From contig CAVPOY010000001.1 in the NCBI GenBank assembly GCA_963707135.1, positions 124,001 to 188,000 on the forward strand: a stretch of DNA of 64,000 nucleotides. The letters run 5' to 3'. Shown here piece after piece: positions 26,083-34,014 of this stretch. Every line of letters starts with the position of its first letter. Positions within the stretch are counted from its first letter, which is position 1. A program made the translations under genes and the position numbers. Origin of the DNA: JBGSTR01 sp963707135. Its GTDB lineage: Bacteria > Pseudomonadota > Gammaproteobacteria > Chromatiales > Chromatiaceae. The notes under the pieces were generated by a model. That model made no database searches, was not told the DNA's origin, and saw nothing but the letters and a program-made list of their open reading frames with translations.

Positions 26083-26706
26083 ATGGCGCAGTTCTTCCAG
26101 ATTCACCCGGACAATCCGCAGCCTCGGCTCGTTCGCCGGACGGTGGAAATCCTGCTCGAGGGGGGGGTCATCGTCTACCCGACCGATTCCTGCTACGCGC
26201 TGGGCTGCCAGATCGGCGAGAAATCGGCGATGGAGCGGATCCGCCGCATTCGCCGGGTCGACGACAAGCACAACTTCACGCTGGTTTGCCGGGACCTGTC
26301 CGAGATTACGACCTACGCCCGGATAGACAATCAGGCATTCCGCATGTTGAAGGCCCTTACCCCGGGGCCCTATACGTTCATCCATCAGGCCACCAAGCAG
26401 GTGCCGCGGCGCCTGATGCACCCGCGGCGCAAGACGATCGGTATCCGCGTTCCCGACAACGAGGTCTGCCGCGCCCTGCTCTCGGAGCTCGACCAGCCGA
26501 TCCTGAGCACGACCATGATTCTCCCCGGCGACGACCTGCCGCTTACGGACCCTTACGAGATGCGCGAACTGCTCGACAAGCAGGTCGACCTGGTGATCGA
26601 CGGGGGGTTCTGCGGTCTCGAGGCCACGACCGTGGTCGATATGACGACGGACCCGCCGCAGGTGACGCGGGTGGGCAAGGGCGACGCGAGTCTGTTCGAG
26701 GAATGA
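26083..26706 (+). CDS. yciO: YciO/Sua5-family threonylcarbamoyl-AMP synthase-like protein
   Basis: A 207-residue YrdC-fold protein. Motifs are VIVYPTDSCYALGCQI, the RRIRRVDDKHNFTLVCRDLSE segment that binds nucleotide and Thr/bicarbonate, LTPGPYTFI and RRKTIGIRVPDN. The protein is closest to YciO, whose physiological role is less certain than that of TsaC/Sua5 (t6A tRNA modification). It lies 21 bases after rnm and 35 bases before the protease homologue, so it is probably in one operon. Confidence 0.92.
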   Translation: MAQFFQIHPDNPQPRLVRRTVEILLEGGVIVYPTDSCYALGCQIGEKSAMERIRRIRRVDDKHNFTLVCRDLSEITTYARIDNQAFRMLKALTPGPYTFIHQATKQVPRRLMHPRRKTIGIRVPDNEVCRALLSELDQPILSTTMILPGDDLPLTDPYEMRELLDKQVDLVIDGGFCGLEATTVVDMTTDPPQVTRVGKGDASLFEE

Positions 26707-26741
26707 CCGGCGGGTCCGGCCAACCCCCGTATAATGCCGCG

Positions 26742-27428
26742 ATGGAAACCCTGAACCAGATACAACACCAGCTCGGGCTACTCGCCGTACTGGTGATCCC
26801 GGTGCTCTTCGCCATCACGGTGCACGAGGCCGCGCACGGCTGGGTCGCGAGTCGTCTTGGGGACAAGACCGCGCTGATGCTAGGCCGGGTCACCTTCAAC
26901 CCGATCAAGCACATCGACCCGATTGGCACGGTCTTGGTCCCTGCGGCGACCTTTCTGCTGGGCGGTGTGCTGTTCGGCTGGGCGAAACCGGTGCCGGTCG
27001 ACTGGCGCAACCTGCACCACCCCCGCCGCGACATGGCCCTGGTGGCGGCGGCGGGTCCGTTCGCCAACCTGGTGATGGCGCTCTTCTGGGGCGGCATGAT
27101 CCACACCGGGATCGCCCTGTTCCAGACCAGCGAGTGGGTCGCCCTGCCGCTGGTGTACATGGGCGCCGCTGGCGTTCTGATCAACGTGTTTCTGATGGTG
27201 CTGAATCTGTTGCCGTTGCTGCCGCTGGACGGCGGGCGGGTGCTCAACTCGCTGCTTCCGCCCAAGTGGTCGGCCTACTACGCTCGGCTCGAGCCCTACG
27301 GGTTGTTCATCCTGCTGGGTCTGCTGGTCGCTGGACTCCTTGGTCGCGTGTTGCTGCCGGTCGTGATCGGGACCGTTGATCTGCTGCCCGGTTCCGGCGT
27401 CGTCAAAGAGCTGTTTTTCTCACGATAG
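26742..27428 (+). CDS. Site-2 protease family membrane metalloprotease homologue (S2P/M50)
   Basis: A 228-residue integral membrane protein from the ATG at 26742. The zinc-binding HExxH-type motif is HEAAH (residues 28-32) in the second half of TM1. The LDGG motif with the third ligand Asp is in NLLPLLPLDGGRVLN. There are six predicted TM segments and no PDZ domain. The family includes short proteins like this near trpS in gammaproteobacteria. Substrates are unknown. TATAAT at 26730-26735 just before the start looks like a -10 but has no good -35, and is probably chance. Confidence 0.88.
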   Translation: METLNQIQHQLGLLAVLVIPVLFAITVHEAAHGWVASRLGDKTALMLGRVTFNPIKHIDPIGTVLVPAATFLLGGVLFGWAKPVPVDWRNLHHPRRDMALVAAAGPFANLVMALFWGGMIHTGIALFQTSEWVALPLVYMGAAGVLINVFLMVLNLLPLLPLDGGRVLNSLLPPKWSAYYARLEPYGLFILLGLLVAGLLGRVLLPVVIGTVDLLPGSGVVKELFFSR

Positions 27429-27443
27429 CCGGAGGCCATCGAC

Positions 27444-28661
27444 TTGACTCCCATTTCCGCCCAACACGCGCGCGTGCTCTCGGGCATGAGGCCCACGGGT
27501 CCGCTGCACCTCGGCCACTTCCACGGCGTGCTCAAGAACTGGCTCGACCTCCAGCACGAGTACGAGTGCTTTTTCTTCGTCGCGGACTGGCACGCCCTGA
27601 CCACCCACTACGAGGAGCCGTCGCTGATCCCGGGCAGTACCTGGGACATGGTGATCGACTGGCTGGCCGTGGGCATCAGCCCGGGCTCCTCGACGCTGTT
27701 CATCCAGTCCCGCGTGCCCGAGCACGCGGAGCTTCACCTGCTGCTGTCGATGATCACCCCGCTGGGCTGGCTCGAGCGGGTGCCGAGCTATAAGGACCAG
27801 CAGGAACGGCTCAAGGAGCGGGATCTTGCAACGTACGGTTTCCTGGGCTATCCGCTGCTGCAGAGCGCGGACATCCTGATCTACAAGGCGGGCCGGGTGC
27901 CGGTAGGGGAGGATCAGGTGGCCCACGTGGAGCTGACCCGGGAGATCGCCCGGCGCTTCAACCATATCTACGGCCGCGAGCCGGGTTTCGAGGAGCGCGC
28001 CGAGGAGGCCAAGCGCAAGATGGGCAAGAAGAGCGCGAAGCTCTTCGACAAGCTTCGGCGTCGTTATCAGGAGCGGGGCGACGACGAGGCGCTGGCGGTC
28101 GCCCGCGCGCTGCTGGACGACCAGGCGAGCATCTCGATCGCGGACCGGGAACGGCTCTTCGGCTATCTCGAGGGCAGCGGACGGGTGATTCTGCCGGAGC
28201 CGACGCCGTTGCTCACCAAGGCCTCGAAAATGCCGGGGCTCGACGGGCAGAAGATGTCGAAGTCCTACGGCAACACCATCGCGCTGCGCGACGATCCGGC
28301 GGAGGTCGAGAAGGCCCTGCGCACCATGCCGACGGACCCCGCGCGGGTTCGCCGCACCGACCCCGGCGACCCCGAAAAGTGTCCGGTCTGGCAGTTTCAT
28401 CTGGTCTACTCGGGCAAGCAGGAGCGGGAGTGGGTGCAGCAGGGGTGCCGATCCGCCGGAATCGGTTGTATCGAATGCAAGCAGCCGGTGATCGACGCGG
28501 TGCTGGTTGAGCTGCGGCCAATCCAGGAGCGAGCGCGGGAGTACGCGGCGCAGCCCGAGCTGGTGCGCAGCGTCATCAACGAGGGCTGCGAGCGCGCCCG
28601 CGACGTTGCCCATGAGACCCTCGAAGAGGTCCGGTACGCCATGTCGATGGTGATGGGCTGA
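27444..28661 (+). CDS. trpS: Tryptophan--tRNA ligase
   Basis: Charges tRNA-Trp. The 405-residue class Ic synthetase starts at TTG, with GGAGG 8 bases upstream. The signature motifs are HIGH-like PLHLGHFHG and KMSKS as GQKMSKSYG. Other conserved segments are MRPTGPLHLGH, DWHALTTHYEE, LQSADILIYKAGRVPVGEDQ and LTREIARRFN. It is longer than the 334-residue E. coli enzyme because of an insertion in the middle (GKKSAKLFDKLRRRYQERG), a known subgroup. It lies 15 bases after the S2P homologue and 15 before scpA. Confidence 0.97.
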   Translation: MTPISAQHARVLSGMRPTGPLHLGHFHGVLKNWLDLQHEYECFFFVADWHALTTHYEEPSLIPGSTWDMVIDWLAVGISPGSSTLFIQSRVPEHAELHLLLSMITPLGWLERVPSYKDQQERLKERDLATYGFLGYPLLQSADILIYKAGRVPVGEDQVAHVELTREIARRFNHIYGREPGFEERAEEAKRKMGKKSAKLFDKLRRRYQERGDDEALAVARALLDDQASISIADRERLFGYLEGSGRVILPEPTPLLTKASKMPGLDGQKMSKSYGNTIALRDDPAEVEKALRTMPTDPARVRRTDPGDPEKCPVWQFHLVYSGKQEREWVQQGCRSAGIGCIECKQPVIDAVLVELRPIQERAREYAAQPELVRSVINEGCERARDVAHETLEEVRYAMSMVMG

Positions 28662-28676
28662 CCGGCGCGGACACGG

Positions 28677-29534
28677 ATGGAAACCGCCGAGGCCAGCACC
28701 GGCAGCGCCGACCGCCCGACCCAGCAGGAGATGCCCTTCGCAATGGTCCAGGGCGCCCCCCTGCTGACCCTGCCTCAGGATCTCTACATCCCGCCCGATG
28801 CGCTGGAGGTGTTCCTCGACGCCTTCGAGGGCCCGCTGGACCTGTTGCTTTACCTGATCCGGCGGCAGAACCTGGACATCCTGGACATCCCGATCGCCGC
28901 CATCACCGAGCAGTACATGGAGTACGTCGACCTGATGAAGGAGCTCAAGCTGGAGCTGGCCGCCGAGTACCTGGTGATGGCCGCGATGCTTGCCGAGATC
29001 AAATCCCGGATGCTCCTGCCGCGCCCGCCGAACGAGGTCGACGAGGACGAGGACCCGCGCGCCGAGCTGATACGCCGGCTGCAGGAGTACGAGCGGTTCA
29101 AGCAGGCCGCCCAGGATCTGGACGGGCTCCCACGGCTGGAGCGCGACCTGTTCGTGGCCCATGCCGAGGTGCCGCCCGGCCACGCCAACCGGTTGCCGCC
29201 GGACGTGGATCTGCGTGAGGTGCTGCTGGCGCTGCGCGGGGTGCTGGCGCGAGCGGACCTGTTCACCAGCCATCGGGTCGAGCGGGAGTCCCTGTCGCTT
29301 CGCGAACGCATGTCGCTGGTCCTGGAGCGGGTGCGCGGCGGCAGCTTCGTTCAGTTCACCGAACTCTTCGACGTTACCGAGGGGCGCGCCGGCGTGGTGG
29401 TGACTTTCCTGGCGCTGCTGGAGCTGATCAAGTCCGCCACGCTTGAGCTGGTCCAGTCCGAGGCCTTCGCGCCTATCCATGTACGCCTGCGCCAGCCGCA
29501 GGTCGAGGGGCGCGGTGAGCCATCCGTCGCTTAA
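28677..29534 (+). CDS. scpA: Segregation and condensation protein A
   Basis: The kleisin subunit that bridges SMC heads with ScpB in chromosome condensation. It has 285 residues. The N-terminal helical domain starts near DLYIPPDALEVFLDAFEGPLD and includes LLYLIRRQNLDILDIPIAAITEQY. A linker follows, then the C-terminal winged helix (SFVQFTELFDVTEGRAGVVVTFLALLELIK). The 3' end overlaps scpB by 20 bases, so translation is likely coupled. Confidence 0.95.
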   Translation: METAEASTGSADRPTQQEMPFAMVQGAPLLTLPQDLYIPPDALEVFLDAFEGPLDLLLYLIRRQNLDILDIPIAAITEQYMEYVDLMKELKLELAAEYLVMAAMLAEIKSRMLLPRPPNEVDEDEDPRAELIRRLQEYERFKQAAQDLDGLPRLERDLFVAHAEVPPGHANRLPPDVDLREVLLALRGVLARADLFTSHRVERESLSLRERMSLVLERVRGGSFVQFTELFDVTEGRAGVVVTFLALLELIKSATLELVQSEAFAPIHVRLRQPQVEGRGEPSVA

Positions 29535-30186
29535 GGCGATCGTCGAGGCGGCGCTGATCGCCGCCGGCGGCCCGCTGGCCCTCGACCAGCTCCAGGCCCT
29601 GTTCCCGGAGGAGGAGCGCCCGGCGAGGGATGCGCTGATGGCGGTCATCAGGGAGCTCGAGACCGACTACCAGGGCCGCGGGATCGCGCTTGCTCAGGTG
29701 GCCGGCGGCTACCGTGTCCAGGTGACGGCCGCGGTGGCGCCCTGGGTCGCCCGGCTCTGGGACGAGAAGCCCGCGCGCTACTCCCGGGCGCTGCTCGAGA
29801 CCCTCGCGCTGATCGCCTACCGCCAGCCCATCACGCGGGGCGAGATCGAGGACATCCGCGGCGTGGCCGTCAGCACCAACATCGTCAAGACCCTGACCGA
29901 GCGCGAATGGGTGCGCGTGGTCGGACATCGGGACGTGCCCGGCCGTCCTGCGCTCTACGCGACCACCCGCCGGTTTCTGGACTACTTCGGTCTGCGCTCG
30001 CTGAACGACCTGCCGCCGCTCGCCGAGATCCGCGACCCGGATTTCCTCGGCGCCGAGCTCGACCTGGGGGAGTTCGATCAAACCGGGTCCGGAGAGATGG
30101 CGGCGTTCGGCGTCGGGGAACGGAGTGCCGCCGAAGGGAAACTGGAGAGGGGAGAGCCCCGCGCGGACGACCGCGAGGACGGGTAG
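29515..30186 (+). CDS. scpB: Segregation and condensation protein B
   Basis: Partner of ScpA in the SMC complex. The GTG start at 29515 lies inside scpA, giving 223 residues beginning VSHPSLKAIVEAAL. Two winged-helix domains are visible, with the conserved segments LIAAGGPLALDQLQALF, YRVQVTAAVAPWVARLWDEKPARYSRALLETLALIAYRQPITRGEIE and GRPALYATTRRFLDYFGL (cited in pieces here). The C-terminal tail of about 30 residues is charged and Gly/Glu-rich. In many gammaproteobacteria rluB follows directly; here it is 14 kb away. Confidence 0.95.
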   Translation: MSHPSLKAIVEAALIAAGGPLALDQLQALFPEEERPARDALMAVIRELETDYQGRGIALAQVAGGYRVQVTAAVAPWVARLWDEKPARYSRALLETLALIAYRQPITRGEIEDIRGVAVSTNIVKTLTEREWVRVVGHRDVPGRPALYATTRRFLDYFGLRSLNDLPPLAEIRDPDFLGAELDLGEFDQTGSGEMAAFGVGERSAAEGKLERGEPRADDREDG

Positions 30187-30259
30187 GGCAAGGGGTTTTC
30201 GCATCGGCGCGAGAGGGTAGCCGCTCATTTCAAGAGTCGACACGCCCGTGCGCCCGGTT

Positions 30260-30288
30260 CAACGCGGGCGCGGGCTCCCGCCCCGTTG
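30260..30288. terminator. GC-rich imperfect hairpin between convergent genes
   Basis: CAACGCGGGCGCGGG and CCCGCCCCGTTG form a bulged stem about 75 bases after the scpB stop and 27 bases past the stop of the convergent dehydrogenase gene. There is no clear U-tract. It is offered as a possible shared terminator only. Confidence 0.3.
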
Positions 30289-30314
30289 ACGGGCACCCGC
30301 GCCTGTAGCCGGCG

Positions 30315-31567
30315 TCAGCCCTCGTACCAGATCCGGTAGATGGCGCCGGCGAAGTCGTCCGACACCAGGATCGAGCCGTCCTTGAGCATGGCGATATCCA
30401 CCGGCCGGCCGGAGTACTCGCCGGTTTTCGGATCCAGCCAACCCTCGGCGAATACCTCGGTCTCGGCGGCGCCGCCCTCGTCGTTGAGGCGGGTGAACAT
30501 CACGCGCGCCCCGACGGGCGTGGTGCGGTTCCAGGAGCCGTGCTGGGCGGAGAAGATGCCGCCGCGGTACTTGGCGGGAAACATGGTGCCGGTGTAGAAG
30601 ATCATTCCGAGATCGGCCGCGTGTGCGTCCATCTCGACCTCGGGCATCTGGATGTCCGCCGGCGGTTCCGAGTCCTTGTACTCGTTCGTGCGCACGCTGC
30701 CGCCGCCGTACCAGGGATGACCGAACCGCTGACCGTTGGCGGTGATCCGATTGAGCTCCCCGGGCGGGATATCGTCGCCCATGCCGTCCACCTGATTGTC
30801 GGTGAACCAGAGCTCGCCGTTGGCCGGGTTGAAATCCATGCCCACCGAGTTTCGGACCCCGGTGGCGATAGACCTCCCGATCGGTCCCGTCGCGGTTCAT
30901 GCGGATGATGCCGCCTATGCCGAGCTTCTCGTACAGATCCAGCCGGTCGGTCGGAGCGACGTTGAGGGGCTGGCCGAGCGAGATGTAGAGCTTGTCGTCC
31001 GGGCCGATGCGACACACCCGGGCGGTGTGGTTGAAGCTCTGCTCCTCCGCGCGGGATCAGCTCGCCCTGGGGCACGACGACGCCGGCCGCTACGTCCGGG
31101 CCCTCGAAGAAGAACTCGGCGGCCGGAAACACCAGCACCCGGTTCTGCTCGGCGATGAACAGGAACCCGTCTTTGGAGAAGCACACCCCGTTGGGAATGG
31201 TGAACTCGACCGACGGCGCGAAGGGTTTGACCTCGTCGGCCACGCGGTCGTGATCGCGATCGGAGACGGCCCAGACGTCGGTCTTGCGGGTGCCGACGAA
31301 CGTCACCGTTCCCTGAGGCGCGACCGCCATGTGCCGGGCGTCGGGGACGACCGCGTAGAGCGCGATTTTGAATCCCGGTGGCAGCTTGATCCGATCCAGG
31401 TTCGCTCGTAGCCGATCGGCGGTGTCGCCGGCCTGGTCGATCGTCTGCATGCGAAGCGAGGCGCCGGTCGACTTCATTCCCGACAGCTTCTCGAGATTGT
31501 CGGCGGCCGTTGCCCCGAGGCCGAACAGGGCTGCCGCTACGGTCACGGAAAATTGGTTGGCTCTCAT
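30315..31567 (-). pseudogene. PQQ-type sugar (sorbosone/glucose) dehydrogenase, two frameshifts
   Basis: A secreted beta-propeller dehydrogenase of the GDH/sorbosone dehydrogenase family. The ATG at 31567 has GGAGG 8 bases upstream and encodes a signal segment (MRANQFSVTVAAALFGLG). The product then reads LPPGFKIALYAVVPDARHMAV, FIAEQNRVLVFP, and, after a +1 shift near 31053, VCRIGPDDKLYISLGQP. After another +1 shift at about 30867 it reads VGMDFNPANGELWFTDNQ and AQHGSWNRTTPVGARVM. Deleting one C from CCC near 31053-31055 and the G at 30867 (plus-strand view) gives one continuous frame of about 416 codons with LIRAEEQSFNHTARVCR and VYATGVRNSVGMDF at the joints. Either a pseudogene or two sequencing insertions. 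Confidence 0.82.
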
Positions 31568-31863
31568 CTCTCGTTCCTCCCGATTTGCGAACATGGACTC
31601 CGCGGTGTCGCCAGTGCGGCCGCAGTTGTATCGATCGCCCCGGATCCGCCCAGACGAGGCAGCCGAGTCCGTTCCGATCAACGTATCTTATGTACCCATA
31701 AAGTAGTTCAGGGCGCGCGGCTTTGCTACCTGCCATTGGCCTCGACCGTTTCCCGCCAAACCGGATCCCGACCGCCACTTCGGTCCCGACAGGAGAAAAA
31801 AGTCGGGTCCGGCTGGATAACAATTCACGGGCTACGGTTATTTGTCCTGCCGATCCCGGTACC

Positions 31864-31877
31864 TTGACCTGTATCAA
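31864..31877 (+). promoter_or_regulatory. FNR/DNR-type binding site upstream of the octaheme cytochrome
   Basis: TTGAC-CTGT-ATCAA matches the palindromic TTGAT-N4-ATCAA consensus at 9 of 10 positions. TATCAG at 31897-31902 could be the -10 (4 of 6), placing the box about 38-41 bases upstream of a start near 31909-31912. That fits a class II FNR promoter. The hao ATG is about 470 bases further on. Confidence 0.5.
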
Positions 31878-32029
31878 AGCGGTTCTGGGCGCTTGGTATC
31901 AGGCTCTTCGCGCACGCGTAACGATGAGGTTATTTCCGCGACGATCGGGTGTATCCCGCGGTCTCTGGGGCAGGGCGGCGAAAGTACCCGACGGCTCGAC
32001 GCCGCTTACGGCGGGTCAACGCGAACAAG

Positions 32030-32073
32030 AAAAACAGGGGAAACGCCGTATCTTCCCCGAGCTGTCTGTTTTT
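32030..32073 (+). terminator. Imperfect hairpin with T-run in the hao leader (terminator or attenuator)
   Basis: AAAAACAG (32030-32037) pairs with CTGTTTTT (32066-32073), and GGGAA (32038-32042) with TTCCC (32053-32057). An 8-base bulge lies on the 3' side. The right arm ends in five T. It lies about 160 bases after the suggested FNR-dependent start, so it could end a short RNA or attenuate the hao transcript. Confidence 0.4.
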
Positions 32074-32383
32074 CCTTCGTACCCGCACGAGGTTGCAACG
32101 CGAGCTCGCGGGCGGGCCGCCGCCTGAAGGGGCTCGTAGGGCCTGCTGAGGCGCGTGCGCGCGGTTGGCATGACCCTAGGGGAATGCCCGGAAGAACGGC
32201 TTCGAATCCTTCTTGGGCGTCGGTGTCTCCCGCGATCATGAAGACACGGACGCCAGGAAGGGTTTCCCGGCACCCAGGCCTCTCTCCGTAGGGGCGAGCG
32301 GGACAAGGAGAACTCTCCTCCGATGTTGTCGCGGTAACCGCCGGGCCCCTGTCACTGGTACCTGTAGGTGAGGTGAGGAGAAA

Positions 32384-33871
32384 ATGCGAATGCAATCGAA
32401 ACGATCTCTGTTATACGCGCTGTCGGGAGCGCTGCTCCTGTTCGGACTGAGCGGCGCCACCGTCGCGGAGGAGGCCGCGGTCAAGACGCTGGACAGCAAC
32501 CAGCAGACCCACAAGGACTGCGCCGGGTGCCATGTGACCATCAATCCGGGCATCGTCAAGCAGCACCTCGACAGCCCCCACGCCAATCCCAAGAAGGCCT
32601 CCGAGGAGGTCCGCTGCCATGACTGTCATGGCTCCGATCACAACACCATGGAAGACTTCGCGAAGGCGAAAATGCCCACCGCCGAGGTCTGCGGCGAGTG
32701 CCACAAGAAGCAATTCAAGCAGCACAGCGCCGGCAAGCACCACCTGAGCTGGTTCGGCATGAAGTCCCAGATCGCCTGGCACGGCCAGCCCGGCTCCATC
32801 ACCGAGCAGGGTTACCGCGGTTGCTCCGGCTGCCACAAGATCGGCGAGAAGGGCCTGATCGGCATCGCCGACGGCAACGCCGGAGAGCTGACCCATGATG
32901 GGGGCAAGGAGGCGGCAGGTTATCGCTATGGCAACGCCCAATGCGACGCTTGCCACACAAGGCACAGCTTCAAGAAGTCGGAGGCCAAGGACCCCCGCGC
33001 CTGCTCCAACTGCCACATGGGCTTCGACCATCCACAGTGGGAGATGTACACCTCGGCCAAGCACGGTGTCATCTGGGGCATCGAGGGTCACGAGGAAGAC
33101 GCCCGCGCACCCACCTGCCAGAACTGCCACCTGATGGAAGGCAACCACGAGGTCGTGACCCCTTGGGGCTTCCTCGGCCTGCGCATCCCCACCAAGGCCA
33201 ACGTGCTGGCCCTGATCGATGTGGCGCCCTCGCTCAAGGAGCCGCTCGAGTCACTGGCGGCGGCTCTTCCGGAGGGCAACTACATCGATCTGGATGATGA
33301 CCCGGAGTGGGTGCTGAACCGCGCTCTGATCCTGCAGGCCGCCGGCATCCTGGACTCCAACTTCCAGCCGACGGCACGGTTCGTGGAGATCGTGGTTCAG
33401 GGTCGCGCCGCGCGCGGACCCGAGGAGTTCAACCAGATCCGTACGGCCATGAAGGAGAACTGCAACAAGTGCCACGCCAAGGGCTTCGTGGACATGCACA
33501 TGAAGGCCTCGGATGAGATCCTGCGTGCCGCCGATGCCGAGTTTGCGAAGGCCATCGCCGCGGTTCAGGGTCTCTACCGGGACGGCATCCTGGAGAAGCC
33601 GGAGAACTGGGATTTCGCACCCGATCTGCTCCAGTACTACGACGCCAAGACCAACGTCGAGCAGGAGCTTTACCTGATCATGCTCGAGTACCGCCAGCGG
33701 ACCTTCCAGGGCGCCTTCCATGCCAGCAACGACTACATGCACTGGTACGGCTGGGCGCCGCTGAAGACGGCCGTCAACAACATCCTCGAAGAGACGGCGC
33801 GGATGCGTGCCGAGCATGAGGCGAAGCAAGCGGCTGCTCCCTCCGCTGGCAAGAAGGTGGCGGGCAAGTAA
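32384..33871 (+). CDS. hao: Octaheme c-type cytochrome, hydroxylamine oxidoreductase (Hao) family
   Basis: A periplasmic 495-residue cytochrome with a signal peptide cleaved near residue 28 (ATVA-EE). It has eight CxxCH haem motifs at about residues 46, 78, 103, 147, 187, 207, 245 and 360, all CxxCH with no CxxCK, which argues against TvNiR-type nitrite reductase and for the HAO/epsilon-Hao group. The C-terminal region is helical (YLIMLEYRQRTFQGAFHASN, DYMHWYGW), as in HAO. Whether it has the tyrosine that cross-links the P460 haem in true HAO cannot be decided without alignment. That residue separates hydroxylamine oxidation from reductase-type members. No haoB, cycAB or NrfH/NapC partner is adjacent. 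GGAG lies 7 bases upstream of the ATG. Confidence 0.88.
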   Translation: MRMQSKRSLLYALSGALLLFGLSGATVAEEAAVKTLDSNQQTHKDCAGCHVTINPGIVKQHLDSPHANPKKASEEVRCHDCHGSDHNTMEDFAKAKMPTAEVCGECHKKQFKQHSAGKHHLSWFGMKSQIAWHGQPGSITEQGYRGCSGCHKIGEKGLIGIADGNAGELTHDGGKEAAGYRYGNAQCDACHTRHSFKKSEAKDPRACSNCHMGFDHPQWEMYTSAKHGVIWGIEGHEEDARAPTCQNCHLMEGNHEVVTPWGFLGLRIPTKANVLALIDVAPSLKEPLESLAAALPEGNYIDLDDDPEWVLNRALILQAAGILDSNFQPTARFVEIVVQGRAARGPEEFNQIRTAMKENCNKCHAKGFVDMHMKASDEILRAADAEFAKAIAAVQGLYRDGILEKPENWDFAPDLLQYYDAKTNVEQELYLIMLEYRQRTFQGAFHASNDYMHWYGWAPLKTAVNNILEETARMRAEHEAKQAAAPSAGKKVAGK

Positions 33872-33886
33872 CGCCCGTCAGGCGAG

Positions 33887-33922
33887 CACGGTCTGCCGGC
33901 GCGCGGTGCGCCGCGGACCGTG
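33887..33922 (+). terminator. Strong GC hairpin after hao
   Basis: An outer stem CACGGTC/GACCGTG (33887-33893, 33916-33922) and inner stem CGGCGC/GCGCCG (33897-33902, 33908-33913) follow 15 bases after the hao stop. No U-tract follows. It could stabilise the 3' end or act as a terminator. Confidence 0.45.
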
Positions 33923-34014
33923 CGGTCAACCTAAGCGATTGCCCGAACGCCGGGTCGCACTCTCCCGGAAATGCCTCAAGTGATTCAGGTCGGGCTCGCT
34001 CCGCGGCAGAGTCG

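Larger units (their letters stand above)
31568..32383. other. 816-base intergenic region between the divergent dehydrogenase and hao genes
   Basis: There is no credible coding region in either strand. It holds an FNR-type box (31864-31877) with a possible -10 at 31897-31902, and a long imperfect hairpin ending in a T-run (32030-32073). Both are listed separately. The remainder is GC-rich with short inverted repeats such as GCGCGTGCGCGC near 32150. It is unusually long for this gene-dense window. Confidence 0.6.

Noticed and set aside
26730..26735. TATAAT before the site-2 protease homologue
   Set aside because: No -35 at the right distance and the gene is in a tight operon; likely chance.
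25692..26741. Open frame upstream of the site-2 protease gene on the plus strand
   Set aside because: It overlaps rnm and yciO in another phase and has shadow-type Pro/Arg/Gly composition. The protease homology begins at the ATG at 26742.
27420..29648. Long minus-strand open frame antisense to trpS, scpA and scpB
   Set aside because: All three plus-strand genes are well conserved; the antisense product has no domain.
32193..32215. TTCGAATCC resembling a tRNA T-arm
   Set aside because: No cloverleaf can be folded around it; the same word occurs inside pbpG.
31842..32291. Possible small gene in the hao leader
   Set aside because: No Shine-Dalgarno, unusual residue composition, and it overlaps the hairpin. 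The region is better explained as regulatory.
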